Part shown: positions 25,303 to 34,228 of the stretch, in pieces
Layout: the number at the start of each line of letters is the position of its first letter
How positions within the stretch are numbered: position 1 is the first letter of the stretch
Source of the DNA: Halomonas sp. TD01
GTDB taxonomy: Bacteria; Pseudomonadota; Gammaproteobacteria; Pseudomonadales; Halomonadaceae
Length of the DNA: 64,000 bases
NCBI RefSeq assembly: GCF_923868895.1
Contig: NZ_OV350343.1
Span: 1,550,001-1,614,000 of the forward strand
Reading direction: 5' to 3'
Made by a program: the position numbers and the translations under genes
The notes under the pieces: generated by a model
Seen by the model: only the letters and a program-made list of their open reading frames with translations
Database searches by the model: none
Told to the model about the DNA's origin: nothing

Positions 25303-26462
25303 AGCGCCTCTTCGTACACCACCGCTACGTCTCGTGAGCTGGAACGGCGTGGGTTGGTCAGAATGCAAGGGTCACCAAGCGCATGGTTGGTGAGAAACGG
25401 CACGTCGCTGCGTGAGACGCCCATTACGCCGAGGGTTCCTCCCAGGCCAACTGCGTGCTTTAAATCAACTAAGTACTGAAACAGTGCTTTTTTGACCTGT
25501 TGCTGTGACAGCCCCCGACAGTCGATACCCACGGCGTCGGCAACCCGCTTAAAACGGTCGGGGGCGGCTTCGTAGTTATAGGCCACCACGTGTTCTAGCA
25601 GCATGGCGTTGCATAAGCCGTGGGGTAAATCCAAGAAGCCGCCCAAACTATGCGACATCGCATGTACCGCGCCTAAAATCGCGTTTGAAAACGCCAGCCC
25701 CGCTTGCATGCTGCCCAGCATTACTTGGGCACGTAGCTCGCCGTCGGTGGGGTTCGCCACCAGTGCTTCGAGATGGCTGCTAATTAAGCGCATGGCTTCA
25801 AGGGCGTGGGCATCGGTAAGCGGGCCACTGCCAGTTGAAACAAACGCTTCGATGGCATGCACCAGCGCGTCGACCCCTGTACATGCGGTTAGATAGGGTG
25901 ACATGGTCATAGTGACTTCTGGGTCGATCAGCGATACGTCAGGAACCACCGCCTTGCTGATAATCGAAAATTTCATGCGCCGCTGCTGGTCGGAAATAAT
26001 CGCAAACTGAGAAATGTCTGCCGACGTTCCCGCTGTTGAGGGAATGAAAATTAGCGGCGGAATGGGCACGCGAATCGTATCCACACCTTCGAAATCAAGA
26101 ATGTGTCCGCCGTGGGCGGTGATGATGCCAATCCCTTTGGCACAGTCCATGGGGCTGCCGCCGCCCACGGCCACGATCGCCTTGCAGCCGGTTTCTCGGT
26201 AGAGCTCGGCACCGGCCATAATCTCATCGACACGTGGATTAGGTGATACGGCGGTAAAGCGCACAACGGCAATGTTGGCTTCCAGTAGCTTGGCTTCAAT
26301 ATCGGCTACCCAACCCGCCAGAAGCACGCCAGGGTCGGAGACCAGGAGCACTTTTTCTGCCCCGAACGTAGTGACGTAGTTGCCTGCCGCGTGGCGCGCT
26401 CCGTCGCCAAAAATAATTTCAGGAGCGACAAACTTACGAAGTTGTGTGAGCGGCGAAGTCAT
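25299..26462 (-). CDS. ercA: Iron-containing alcohol dehydrogenase ErcA
   Basis: 387-residue group III (Fe-dependent) alcohol dehydrogenase. The NAD(P)-binding motif GGGSPMDCAKGIGI, the segment FIPSTAGTSADISQFAI, and the metal-ligand stretch AMSHSLGGFLDLPHGLCNAMLL are all present. In P. aeruginosa ErcA sits beside the exa/pqq genes and is reported to be needed for regulation of ethanol oxidation rather than for bulk catalysis. I favour Met at 26462 (MTSPLTQLRKF), which gives the family length; ATG 26492 and GTG 26504 are alternatives in the same frame. Its stop overlaps the kinase's probable ATG. It lies 59 bases after the PqqH-type peptidase gene. Confidence 0.9.
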   Translation of the reverse strand: MTSPLTQLRKFVAPEIIFGDGARHAAGNYVTTFGAEKVLLVSDPGVLLAGWVADIEAKLLEANIAVVRFTAVSPNPRVDEIMAGAELYRETGCKAIVAVGGGSPMDCAKGIGIITAHGGHILDFEGVDTIRVPIPPLIFIPSTAGTSADISQFAIISDQQRRMKFSIISKAVVPDVSLIDPEVTMTMSPYLTACTGVDALVHAIEAFVSTGSGPLTDAHALEAMRLISSHLEALVANPTDGELRAQVMLGSMQAGLAFSNAILGAVHAMSHSLGGFLDLPHGLCNAMLLEHVVAYNYEAAPDRFKRVADAVGIDCRGLSQQQVKKALFQYLVDLKHAVGLGGTLGVMGVSRSDVPFLTNHALGDPCILTNPRRSSSRDVAVVYEEAL

Positions 26463-26521
26463 GGGGCGGTCTCGTTTATAGTTGTTAACCATTATCTTAA
26501 GCACCTTAAGGGATTGTTGCG

Positions 26522-28342
26522 CTACGACCTTGGTGCTGTCGTTATGTGGCTAGAGTGATAAAAGGCTAGCTCTCGGTCCAGCATGGTGTGGCGAGCTTTG
26601 GGGTGTCGAATACCGTGGTATTCGTTATCAAACAACAGTGTTTGTGCCTCACCACCGTGGAGTTCGATATGCCGCGCCATGGCATGAGTTTGCTCTGGCA
26701 CCACGACGGCGTCTTTGCCACCCTGGATAAACAGTGCCCTTAATGGGCGCTGGCAACGGGTGACGTGGTAGGTGGGGCTGCGTTGGGCGAGCTGGGTTTC
26801 GTCTCCGATTAGCCAGCCCAGGTAACCGGATTCAAAGCGGTGTGTTTTTGCCGACAGCGTCAACGCATCGGTTACCCCGTACAGGCTGGTGGCCGCTGCA
26901 AATAGCGGCGTGGCCGCCAAGGCATTGAGGGCGGTAAACCCGCCAGCGCTTTGGCCACGAATAAAGCAGCGCGCTGTATCGATCGCAAAGTGTGTGCAGG
27001 CGGCGTTAACCAGTGCGATGACATCCTCAGTATCGCTTATCCCCCACTGGCCGGCTAAACATTCTCGATAGCGGCGGCCAAAATTGCCACTGCCCCGTGG
27101 GTTGATATCTAAAACGTGAAAGCCCTGTTGCTGCCAGTAGGCTACTAGCGGGTCATAAATAGGGTAGGCGGCGGCGGTAGGACCACCATGAACGCGCACA
27201 ATCAGCGGTGCAGCGCGGTTGGCTAAGGCTGAGTAGAAAAAACCGTGTACCGTTTCGCCTTTGTTGCCAACGGGGGTTTCCAGCCATTGTGCAGTGGCGG
27301 AATTTTCAGTCACTAGGTTTTGCGTTACGTTACCCACGACGTTACCCACTAAGCATCTGCGTGAGCCATTTTCGTTGAAACGAATAAGCTGTGCGCCGCA
27401 GGTAGCGCTTTGCACTATGGCGTAATCACCGTGATCTGCCAGCGTAGTGCTTGCCACGCGGCCAGGGTCTGTTAGCAGTGCTTCCACCTGCTCGCCGCAA
27501 CGGCGATACAGATGAGCTGCCCCCTGGTGCAGTTGGCAGTAAACCTGCCGTTTATCTCGCCATACGTGCTGGCGCTCACCCAACTGCCACGGTGTGGTGA
27601 TGTGATCTACCGGGGTGCTGCTCAGGCAAACGGGGGTGGCTAAGTTAACCTGCCAGGGTTGCCACCAGCCAGTGTGATCGCTCATGCAAATTAGCGCGTT
27701 GTGAGGGTCAAACTGTGGCTGGCTAATCGCCGCGCCGAAGTCCCAGCTTTCAAAGGATTGAAGCGTACCGTCGGCTGCGATGTTTGCGAGGTTCAACTGA
27801 CTACGCTGCCAGGGCATATAAGGCAGTGACCAGCTCACCCAGGCTAAATAGTTGCCGTCATCGCTTAATACCGCTGCGCCGTAGAAGTCAGCGCCTTCAA
27901 CCAGCACTTGCCTGTTCTTGTAAGTTCTGCTGGTGTCAGTAATGGCGACCAGCCGTTGACCTTGAGAATCCTCTTCTACCGCAATCACCCGCTGGCGCTT
28001 AGGGTCGGCGCACAGCCCACCGTAGGCTGTTTGCGGGCGCTGTTGCCAGCAGTAGCTTGCACCGTGGCGGTCGAGCTGCATGATGGCTTGATCGTACTGG
28101 CGCACCCATACGACGCCCCCTAGTAGGGGCGTGTAGCTGCCGCCGCCGTACTGATTCACGCGGCTACCCACCGCATCTTCTACTGCACAGCGCGGCGGCT
28201 CGTTGCCGTCGGCGGGCCACTGCCAAAGTTGCATGCCGCCCGTTTGCGGGCAGCGAGCCAGCCAGTAAATAGCTTGGGCATCACTGTGTAACTCGGCCAA
28301 GGTGTCAGTAGGTTCGGTAGCATCTGCCAGGGTAAGTAGCAT
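26522..28342 (-). CDS. pqqH: S9-family peptidase, PqqH-type
   Basis: 606-residue prolyl-oligopeptidase-family protein: an N-terminal beta-propeller-like half and a C-terminal alpha/beta-hydrolase domain. The catalytic serine is in RGQSAGGF (GxSxGG), the aspartate in GGKDAVV and the histidine in NEYHGIRHP. No signal peptide, so cytosolic. Homologues stand next to pqqE in Pseudomonas, where the gene is named pqqH; a role in PqqA processing is suspected but not settled. Start 28342 has TAAGGAG at ideal spacing. It follows the metallohydrolase gene by 11 bases in the same leftward operon. Confidence 0.88.
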   Translation of the reverse strand: MLLTLADATEPTDTLAELHSDAQAIYWLARCPQTGGMQLWQWPADGNEPPRCAVEDAVGSRVNQYGGGSYTPLLGGVVWVRQYDQAIMQLDRHGASYCWQQRPQTAYGGLCADPKRQRVIAVEEDSQGQRLVAITDTSRTYKNRQVLVEGADFYGAAVLSDDGNYLAWVSWSLPYMPWQRSQLNLANIAADGTLQSFESWDFGAAISQPQFDPHNALICMSDHTGWWQPWQVNLATPVCLSSTPVDHITTPWQLGERQHVWRDKRQVYCQLHQGAAHLYRRCGEQVEALLTDPGRVASTTLADHGDYAIVQSATCGAQLIRFNENGSRRCLVGNVVGNVTQNLVTENSATAQWLETPVGNKGETVHGFFYSALANRAAPLIVRVHGGPTAAAYPIYDPLVAYWQQQGFHVLDINPRGSGNFGRRYRECLAGQWGISDTEDVIALVNAACTHFAIDTARCFIRGQSAGGFTALNALAATPLFAAATSLYGVTDALTLSAKTHRFESGYLGWLIGDETQLAQRSPTYHVTRCQRPLRALFIQGGKDAVVVPEQTHAMARHIELHGGEAQTLLFDNEYHGIRHPKARHTMLDRELAFYHSSHITTAPRS

Positions 28343-28353
28343 GGGCGTGCTCC

Positions 28354-29298
28354 TTAGTGTGGAGTGCCCCACAGCAGCCGTGCTTCGTAGCGTGGGTAAA
28401 GCTGCATTACGCTGCGGGTGAACTCGTATTTGGTGAGTGCCATGGTGCTAAACGAGTCGGGAATTTCAACGGCCAAGGCATGGTTTGCACCAAGCCCTTC
28501 GCTAGCCACGTCACTTAGGTGTTGGTCTAGCCATTCAAGGTAATGCGTGGTTTGGCCAATGATCATTTCGGGCGGCGCACTGGGCCCATGGCCGGGTACC
28601 GCGACGCTGGCGTTGAGTGTGCGTAGATCGTTCAGTTCTTCCCGCCACTGTTGCAGGCTTGGGCTGTGAGCAGTGGCAGCAGCACGTTGGTAGAACCCCA
28701 TGTCGCCCAAAAACAGCACGTCGGTGGCATGATCCATAATCACTAGGTCTCCACCGCTATGGCCGCTCATGGCGAAAAGCGTGAGCGGGTAGTTTCCAAG
28801 GGTTATCTCGCCGGCCTCGATCACGTTGGGTAGGGCAATAGGCAAGCGCTCCAAGCTGCGCCCGGTTAGTCGCTCTACGTTATCGATCAATGCGTCCTGG
28901 TCGCGGGCCATCAACGCACGAGTGCTGGCTAAGGTGAGGTGTTGTGCCTCGTCAAAGGCGGCATTACCAAAAAAGTGGTCGGGGTGGTGATGGGTATTCA
29001 AGACCCAGCGTACGGGGTGAGAGGTGTGCTGGGCAATTAGTGTTTTGAGGGCTTCGCCAAAGTGTGGACTGCTGCCGCTGTCGATAAGGATGACACCACT
29101 GGGCGTCGTTATAAACGCTTGGTTGCCAATATGGCCGCAGTTGTTGGTGGAGAGTTCTTCTCTTAAGCCTTCCACCATCCAGGTGTTTTCCGCGACCGAC
29201 TGGGCGGTGAGCGGGCGTTCGCAGAACATCACCGCTTCGCTGGCCGCCAGCGGCGTGATCAGCAAGGTACTGAAGGCGGCTAGAAAACACGCCTTCAT
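28354..29298 (-). CDS. Quinoprotein relay system zinc metallohydrolase (MBL fold)
   Basis: 314-residue exported metallo-beta-lactamase-fold protein; signal peptide 1-22. The metal motif HxHxDH is at 103-108 (NTHHHPDHFFGN), followed by MSGHSGGD, FLGDMGFY and VPGHGPS. This matches the SoxH-related 'quinoprotein relay system zinc metallohydrolase' group that always accompanies a SoxYZ-like carrier and a PQQ dehydrogenase. Its exact reaction is unknown; it may release something bound to the carrier. ATG overlaps the stop of the SoxYZ-like gene (ATGA), showing coupling. Confidence 0.88.
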   Translation of the reverse strand: MKACFLAAFSTLLITPLAASEAVMFCERPLTAQSVAENTWMVEGLREELSTNNCGHIGNQAFITTPSGVILIDSGSSPHFGEALKTLIAQHTSHPVRWVLNTHHHPDHFFGNAAFDEAQHLTLASTRALMARDQDALIDNVERLTGRSLERLPIALPNVIEAGEITLGNYPLTLFAMSGHSGGDLVIMDHATDVLFLGDMGFYQRAAATAHSPSLQQWREELNDLRTLNASVAVPGHGPSAPPEMIIGQTTHYLEWLDQHLSDVASEGLGANHALAVEIPDSFSTMALTKYEFTRSVMQLYPRYEARLLWGTPH

Positions 29299-30134
29299 GG
29301 CTGCAGGCCGATAGAAAAGCGGTTGCCGTTGTTATCCCGCGCGCCAATCACATAACCGCCTGGAGAGGGGCGCATATGCAGCCCCAGGGTGGGGTTGGCG
29401 CTCACCGATGCGTCGATATCCAGGGCGGCCACTTGCTCGCCCTGCTGATCCAACAGTTCAAACGACTGCACATAAAAGGCTGGCTGGCTGGGGATTAAGC
29501 CGCTGTCCATGGGGTGAGAAAGGCGCACCCGCAGCCGCTGTTCGTCTTTATTGGCAAACAGCCGTCCCTGCAGCTCACCGAAGGTGTTTTCCCAGTCGGT
29601 GTCAGCACTGGCAATACCGGGTGTGGTGCAACCGCCGCCTTCCGCTTCAATATAGGTGCCGCCCACATGCCAAGTATCCCCCTGTTTCACCGCTACGCGC
29701 ACCGCGGAGGCTTGTTCCAAGCGAATGTTTAACGATAGCTTGGCTAAGCCATGGCTCATCGGGGAATAGCGAAACAAGCGGGGAATCGGGTTGAGATCCA
29801 CCCAAGCAATCATGTCGGTGATTGGCTCGCCGCTGGTTTCTAAGGCGCTGGCGTCTAGCTCAATGGGTACTTGTCCTGAGTCTTCGGCGAATCCTGGCGC
29901 GCTAACGATGACGCGCTCATCAAACACCACGGGGGCGTCGCCCAGAAAGCGTTCGCGGTACACAGGCCACATAAAGGAGTTAAGCGGATCCTGCTCAGCC
30001 GTGCTCGCTGTGGCCAACGCGGTGGTCGGCAGCGCGAGCAGTAGCCAGAAAAGCACGACGAGTGCGGGGGTAAAGGATGCGGCGATCGCCGCGGCGAGCC
30101 GTTGTAACGTGATGAAAGGGGTTAGGGTTGCCAT
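29295..30134 (-). CDS. Quinoprotein dehydrogenase-associated SoxYZ-like carrier protein
   Basis: 279 residues. A signal anchor (about 16-43) leads to a SoxY-like domain followed by a SoxZ-like immunoglobulin-type domain. The swinging-arm type motif GGGCTTP is at 166-172 with Cys169 as the carrier residue, here inside the chain because SoxY and SoxZ are fused. The C-terminal part (QRLRVRLSHPMDSGL, YVQSFELL) is SoxZ-like. Start at 30134 follows GGGAGG; the frame continues to 30209 across the end of pedF and is unlikely to be used. It lies between pedF and the metallohydrolase, a fixed trio near PQQ alcohol dehydrogenases. Confidence 0.9.
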   Translation of the reverse strand: MATLTPFITLQRLAAAIAASFTPALVVLFWLLLALPTTALATASTAEQDPLNSFMWPVYRERFLGDAPVVFDERVIVSAPGFAEDSGQVPIELDASALETSGEPITDMIAWVDLNPIPRLFRYSPMSHGLAKLSLNIRLEQASAVRVAVKQGDTWHVGGTYIEAEGGGCTTPGIASADTDWENTFGELQGRLFANKDEQRLRVRLSHPMDSGLIPSQPAFYVQSFELLDQQGEQVAALDIDASVSANPTLGLHMRPSPGGYVIGARDNNGNRFSIGLQP

Positions 30135-30154
30135 GGTGCCTCCCAGCGTTGGAA

Positions 30155-30646
30155 TTATTGTCCAGTCGTTTCCATACTGACCGTTTCCAACCACGTGCGA
30201 ATGGCCCACAGCCCTTCTTGGCTAACGTAATCGGACATGCGCGGCATTAGTACACGGCCGTTGCGCTCGGCGCCATTGGTGACCAGCTCTTTGAACCACT
30301 CATCGCCCCATGCGCCGTTCTCCAACTCGCGCAGGTCCGGGGCGATGCCGCCGGATTTCGCTTCTAGTCCGTGGCAAGCGGCACAGTTGCTGTTGTAAGC
30401 GCGAGCACCAATATCAATGGCGAGTTCTTGCTGGGGATGATCCCGGTAGGGGTTCTCTTCCCGCCATTCGTCGCCTAAGCGTTCGAGGTCTTTAATGTCA
30501 ACGGCTTGAGGGGTCACGCTGCCGTGAGACCAGGCCAGCGGCGAAGCCAGCAAAGCGGCAAGGGCGATAGCACCCACTTGGCTGCTGAGGCGTAAGGGCA
30601 GTTTTGCTGAGCTTGTTTTTGTCAGTACGGTTTTTGTAATGGTCAT
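30155..30646 (-). CDS. pedF: Periplasmic cytochrome c-550, PedF/ExaB type
   Basis: 163-residue single-haem cytochrome c: signal peptide 1-40 (ending LAWS), the PedF-type mature start HGSVTPQAVD, haem motif CAACH at 88-92 and a likely axial Met in RVLMPRMSDY (134 or 137). It would take electrons from the PQQ alcohol dehydrogenase encoded across the divergent gap. It is the first gene of the leftward operon that ends at pqqF. The divergent 261-base gap with exaA holds the candidate operators. Confidence 0.92.
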   Translation of the reverse strand: MTITKTVLTKTSSAKLPLRLSSQVGAIALAALLASPLAWSHGSVTPQAVDIKDLERLGDEWREENPYRDHPQQELAIDIGARAYNSNCAACHGLEAKSGGIAPDLRELENGAWGDEWFKELVTNGAERNGRVLMPRMSDYVSQEGLWAIRTWLETVSMETTGQ

Positions 30647-30704
30647 GGGAAATGCTCCTCAGGGGATCAATGTATCGTCACTTGAGTGAGCTTAGGCAGG
30701 CAGG

Positions 30705-30758
30705 CCTTTGGAACCTATAGCACCTTAGGCATCGCTAGGCTCCTCCTTTGGAAGTAGT
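30705..30758. promoter_or_regulatory. Candidate operators in the pedF/exaA divergent region
   Basis: CCTTTGGAA occurs at 30705-30713 and again at 30745-30753, 40 bases apart (about four helical turns). The second copy extends to CTTTGGAAGTAGT (30746-30758), found identically upstream of pqqA at 38190-38202. They are likely sites for the regulator of alcohol oxidation; which protein binds is unknown. Confidence 0.5.
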
Positions 30759-30907
30759 GCTAAATCAGGATGAGAACGCGACTGGAGGGGTAGATTGGTT
30801 TGTTATCCGAGCTTCTAAGCTGGACTTAGTCTTGCTGGCACCACGCAAGCAGCAGCTTGGCCGCTTTGCAGCCATTGCATTGTGATCATTACTCGGATGG
30901 AAAACCC

Positions 30908-32809
30908 ATGACATACGCTATCAATAACAACACGTCAGCCCGCAAAATTTCGTGGCCCTTTCGCCTGCGTACACTCACCGCCGCCGTTGCTTACGCCTCT
31001 GCCCTAGGCGTTGGGGGTGTTGCGATGACAGCCCACGCCAGCGAGGTGACCTGGGACGATATTCTCAATGACCATAACAACACTGAAACGGTGTTGATGT
31101 ACGGCATGGGCGTGAAAGCACAGCGCTATAGCCCGCTTAATCAAATTAACGCAGATAACGTCGAAATGCTGACCCCTGCGTGGTCCCACTCGTTTGGCGA
31201 TGAAATGCAGCGTGGCCAAGAATCTCAGGCGCTGATCCATGAAGGCGTCATTTATGTTACCGGCTCCTACTCACGTATTTTTGCTATTGATGCGCGCACT
31301 GGCCAGCGGCTGTGGTCTTACAACCATCGCCTGCCCAGCGATATCCGCCCCTGCTGTGACGTGGTGAACCGCGGTGCGGCCATCTATGGTGATAAAGTAT
31401 TCTTCGGTACGTTGGATGCTGGCATCGTGGCGCTGAATAAAGATACCGGTGACGTGGTGTGGCGCGAACGCTTTGGTGACCACCGCGCGGGCTACACCAT
31501 GACCGGTGCGCCAACGATTGTAGAAGATAGCGAAACAGGTCGCGTGTTGCTGATTCATGGCTCTTCGGGGGATGAGTTCGGCATTGTGGGTAAGCTGTAT
31601 GCCCGCGATCCGGAAACCGGCGAAGAGATTTGGATGCGGCCCTTTGTTGAAGGCCACATGGGACGTTTGAACGGTGAAGAGAGCACTCCGACAGGTGATG
31701 CCAACGCGCCTTCCTGGCCCGATGACCCCGATAGCGAAACCGGCAAAGTACAAGCCTGGAGCCAAGGTGGTGGCGCGCCATGGCAGAGCGCCAGTTTCGA
31801 CCCTGACACCAATACCATCATCATTGGCGCGGGTAACCCGGCCCCCTGGAACGGTTGGGCACGCACTTCAGAAGACGGCGATCCGTCGGACTACGACAGC
31901 CTCTATACTTCGGGTCAGTTGGGTATCGACCCTTCGACCGGTGAAGTGAAGTGGTTCTATCAGCACACGCCCAACGACACCTGGGACTTCTCGGGCAATA
32001 ACGAGATCGTATTGTTTGAGTACGAAGATGAGAATGGCCAAACGGTGAATGCAGGTGCCCACGCTGACCGTAATGGCTTCTTCTATGTCACTGATCGGAC
32101 CAACGGCGAGCTCATCAACGCCTTCCCCTTTGTCGATAACATCACTTGGGCCACCCACATTGATCTAGAAACCGGTCGCCCGGTTGAGGCTGAAGGCCAG
32201 CGTCCTCCGCGCTTGGAAGAAGGGCAAACCCGCTCCGAATCGGTTGAGGTTTCACCACCGTTCCTAGGCGGTAAAAACTGGAACCCCATGGCTTACAGTG
32301 AAGATACGGGGCTGTTCTACGTGCCGGGTAACCACTGGAAAGAAGATTACTGGACCGAGGAAGTCGAGTACGTGGAAGGCGCGGCCTACCTAGGTATGGG
32401 CTTCCGCATTAAGCGTATGTACGACGACCACGTCGGTATTCTACGCGCTGTTGATCCAGTCACTGGTGAGTACGCTTGGGAGCATAAAGAACCCATGCCG
32501 CTATGGGCAGGCGTGTTAGCGACCCACGGTGATCTGGTATTTACCGGTACGGGTGATGGCTACTTCAAAGCCTTCCACGCTGAAACCGGTGAAGAGCTTT
32601 GGAAGTTCCAGGTAGGCACCGGCATCATTTCACCACCGGTAACTTGGGAAATGGATGGTGAACAGTACATTGGTGTTACTGCCGGTTATGGCGGCGCGGT
32701 TCCTCTCTGGGGCGGTGATATGGCTGAACTGACGCGGCCGATTGCTCAGGGCGGCTCGTTCTGGGTCTTCAAGCTGCCATCTTTCGTTCAAGATCTGGCT
32801 AACCGTTAA
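30908..32809 (+). CDS. exaA: PQQ-dependent alcohol dehydrogenase (quinoprotein, Ca-type)
   Basis: 633-residue periplasmic quinoprotein; signal peptide 1-45 (ending TAHA). Eight-bladed propeller with repeated GTGEELWKF-like docking motifs. The vicinal disulfide is at Cys149-Cys150 (IRPCCDVV), the metal-ligand Asn310 in GAGNPAPWN, and the catalytic Asp360 in NDTWDFSGNNE. Position +2 after the catalytic Asp is Ser362, as in Ca-dependent ExaA/PedE; lanthanide enzymes carry Asp there. It oxidises alcohols, probably ethanol-type, and feeds electrons to PedF. The start at 30908 begins the signal peptide; the frame extends to 30857 without need. A strong terminator follows the stop, so it is probably transcribed alone. 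Confidence 0.95.
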   Translation: MTYAINNNTSARKISWPFRLRTLTAAVAYASALGVGGVAMTAHASEVTWDDILNDHNNTETVLMYGMGVKAQRYSPLNQINADNVEMLTPAWSHSFGDEMQRGQESQALIHEGVIYVTGSYSRIFAIDARTGQRLWSYNHRLPSDIRPCCDVVNRGAAIYGDKVFFGTLDAGIVALNKDTGDVVWRERFGDHRAGYTMTGAPTIVEDSETGRVLLIHGSSGDEFGIVGKLYARDPETGEEIWMRPFVEGHMGRLNGEESTPTGDANAPSWPDDPDSETGKVQAWSQGGGAPWQSASFDPDTNTIIIGAGNPAPWNGWARTSEDGDPSDYDSLYTSGQLGIDPSTGEVKWFYQHTPNDTWDFSGNNEIVLFEYEDENGQTVNAGAHADRNGFFYVTDRTNGELINAFPFVDNITWATHIDLETGRPVEAEGQRPPRLEEGQTRSESVEVSPPFLGGKNWNPMAYSEDTGLFYVPGNHWKEDYWTEEVEYVEGAAYLGMGFRIKRMYDDHVGILRAVDPVTGEYAWEHKEPMPLWAGVLATHGDLVFTGTGDGYFKAFHAETGEELWKFQVGTGIISPPVTWEMDGEQYIGVTAGYGGAVPLWGGDMAELTRPIAQGGSFWVFKLPSFVQDLANR

Positions 32810-32825
32810 GTTATTGACCCCTCTT

Positions 32826-32849
32826 GGGCGGCCTTTGCCGCCCTTTTTT
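32826..32849 (+). terminator. Rho-independent terminator of exaA
   Basis: GGGCGGC (32826-32832), loop CTTT, GCCGCCC (32837-32843), then TTTTTT (32844-32849). Confidence 0.92.
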
Positions 32850-32881
32850 GAATAACATTAACGGTAATGGAGAGAACAATA

Positions 32882-33568
32882 ATGATAACGCGTAATGCTC
32901 TACCTGTATTAAGCCGCCAAACGACGGCGATTTTTCTCTGTCTGAGCGCGATAGGCAGCGTCGTTGCCGACGATTATGTTGAAGAGTATCAACCGCCTGT
33001 GCATAACGGCTGTGAGCTGGTGCCAGGTACTCAATGCGCCAATATGGATTTATCCGGTGGCGACTTTTCCAATCTTGACTTACAAGGCGCTAACTTTGCG
33101 GGCAGCAATCTAGAGGGCGCTGATTTCCGCCACAGCAACCTACGCAGCGTGGATTTTGAAGGCGCATCGTTGCGACATGCCAACCTCAATCGCGCGCGTA
33201 TGCCTAGCACTCATTTACGTGGTGCCGATCTTTCCCATGCCAGTTTGATTGGGTTGGATAGCTGGAGTATCTATGCCCAGGGCGCGACGTTTGACCATGC
33301 TGATTTGACTGGCGCTAACCTGGAGTTTGCCCGGCTTTCTGGCGCCAGCATGCAGGGAACGACGCTGATGGGCAGTAATCTGGAAATGGCCTGGATGAAT
33401 AAGGTCAACCTGATCGGAGCGGACCTGCGCGATGCTAATCTGCAAGAAGCCAAAATGAACATCGCGCGCCTCAATGATGCGGATATGACGGGTGCTCGCA
33501 TCCACTATGGAAACTTCCAAATGGCCCAAATGGAGGGCTGTACCGCCTGCCCGTTTGATTGGGAGTAA
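32882..33568 (+). CDS. Exported pentapeptide-repeat protein
   Basis: 228 residues with a signal peptide (ending SVVA) and about 30 tandem pentapeptide repeats of the A(D/N)LxX type from residue 50 to the end (for example LQGANFAGSNLEGADF). These build a right-handed quadrilateral beta-helix. A cysteine pair, NGCELVPGTQC, precedes the helix and a CxxC (CTACP) ends it, which suits periplasmic disulfides. Start 32882 has GGAGAG 8 bases upstream, although ATG 32867 is in frame. It follows exaA after a terminator and precedes the CxxxCW gene, so a role in the quinoprotein system is likely but not defined. Confidence 0.88.
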   Translation: MITRNALPVLSRQTTAIFLCLSAIGSVVADDYVEEYQPPVHNGCELVPGTQCANMDLSGGDFSNLDLQGANFAGSNLEGADFRHSNLRSVDFEGASLRHANLNRARMPSTHLRGADLSHASLIGLDSWSIYAQGATFDHADLTGANLEFARLSGASMQGTTLMGSNLEMAWMNKVNLIGADLRDANLQEAKMNIARLNDADMTGARIHYGNFQMAQMEGCTACPFDWE

Positions 33569-33575
33569 TGTCACT

Positions 33576-34172
33576 ATGTTGGCACAATCTTCGGCGCACT
33601 CTGTGCGCCGCTATATCCTCTGTTTGGCTTGGGCATCTGGTGTATTCAGCGGAGCGGCACTCGCTGAAGCGCCCTCAGCGGCATTTAACCAAGAAGGCTA
33701 CCGCTTGCCGCCTTTTAAAGCACCGGTTACTGCACCGCTACCAGGGGTGACCACGTTAGATGATCATGCCTTTCAAGCCCTTGTAGAAGCACCGCCAGTG
33801 ATATTAGTGGATGTTAATGCGCTGCCCTGGAGCGACGGCCTGTTTTTGCAAGATAGCCCTCATCTAACCATTCCTAACAGCGTTTGGCTGCCCAACGTTG
33901 GCGCACCTGCATTGGAAGATGAGTGGATCGACTATTTCACCGATGCACTTGATGTGTTTCGTGAGTATGCAGAGGCGGCGCCGCTAGTATTCTTCTGCCG
34001 GGCTGACTGCTGGCTTTCCTGGAACGCTGCTCGGCGTGCCGAGGCAATGGGCTATGAAGAGCTATATTGGTACCCCGGTGGGGTGGATGGCTGGCAAGCG
34101 AGCGGTCATTCGTTAGCAGCCGTTTGCCCGCAGTTGCCCGCTCATGCTGAGCGAGCTACCTGCGAGCCTTAA
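33576..34172 (+). CDS. PQQ-dependent catabolism-associated rhodanese-like CxxxCW protein
   Basis: 198 residues; signal peptide (about 1-29, ending AALA). The body is a rhodanese-like fold with FFCRADCWLSWNAARRAEAMGY, matching the family called PQQ-dependent catabolism-associated CXXCW motif protein. As written the motif here is C-x3-CW. Family members always stand near PQQ dehydrogenases and are thought to act in the periplasm. GGGAG precedes the start by about 10 bases and the gene follows the pentapeptide gene by 7 bases, so the two are co-transcribed. Catalytic role is not established. Confidence 0.9.
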   Translation: MLAQSSAHSVRRYILCLAWASGVFSGAALAEAPSAAFNQEGYRLPPFKAPVTAPLPGVTTLDDHAFQALVEAPPVILVDVNALPWSDGLFLQDSPHLTIPNSVWLPNVGAPALEDEWIDYFTDALDVFREYAEAAPLVFFCRADCWLSWNAARRAEAMGYEELYWYPGGVDGWQASGHSLAAVCPQLPAHAERATCEP

Positions 34173-34181
34173 TAGGTCTGC

Positions 34182-34207
34182 AACTGTTAACCAGAACTGT
34201 TAACCAG
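34182..34207 (+). repeat. 13-bp tandem duplication
   Basis: AACTGTTAACCAG occurs twice in tandem (34182-34194, 34195-34207) in the short gap between the convergent CxxxCW and pqqE genes. Confidence 0.85.
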
Positions 34208-34228
34208 GTTTGTTACGGATAAATAGAT

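Noticed and set aside
31271..31781. Two long antisense ORFs inside exaA
   Set aside because: They are by-products of codon bias opposite a strongly conserved gene.
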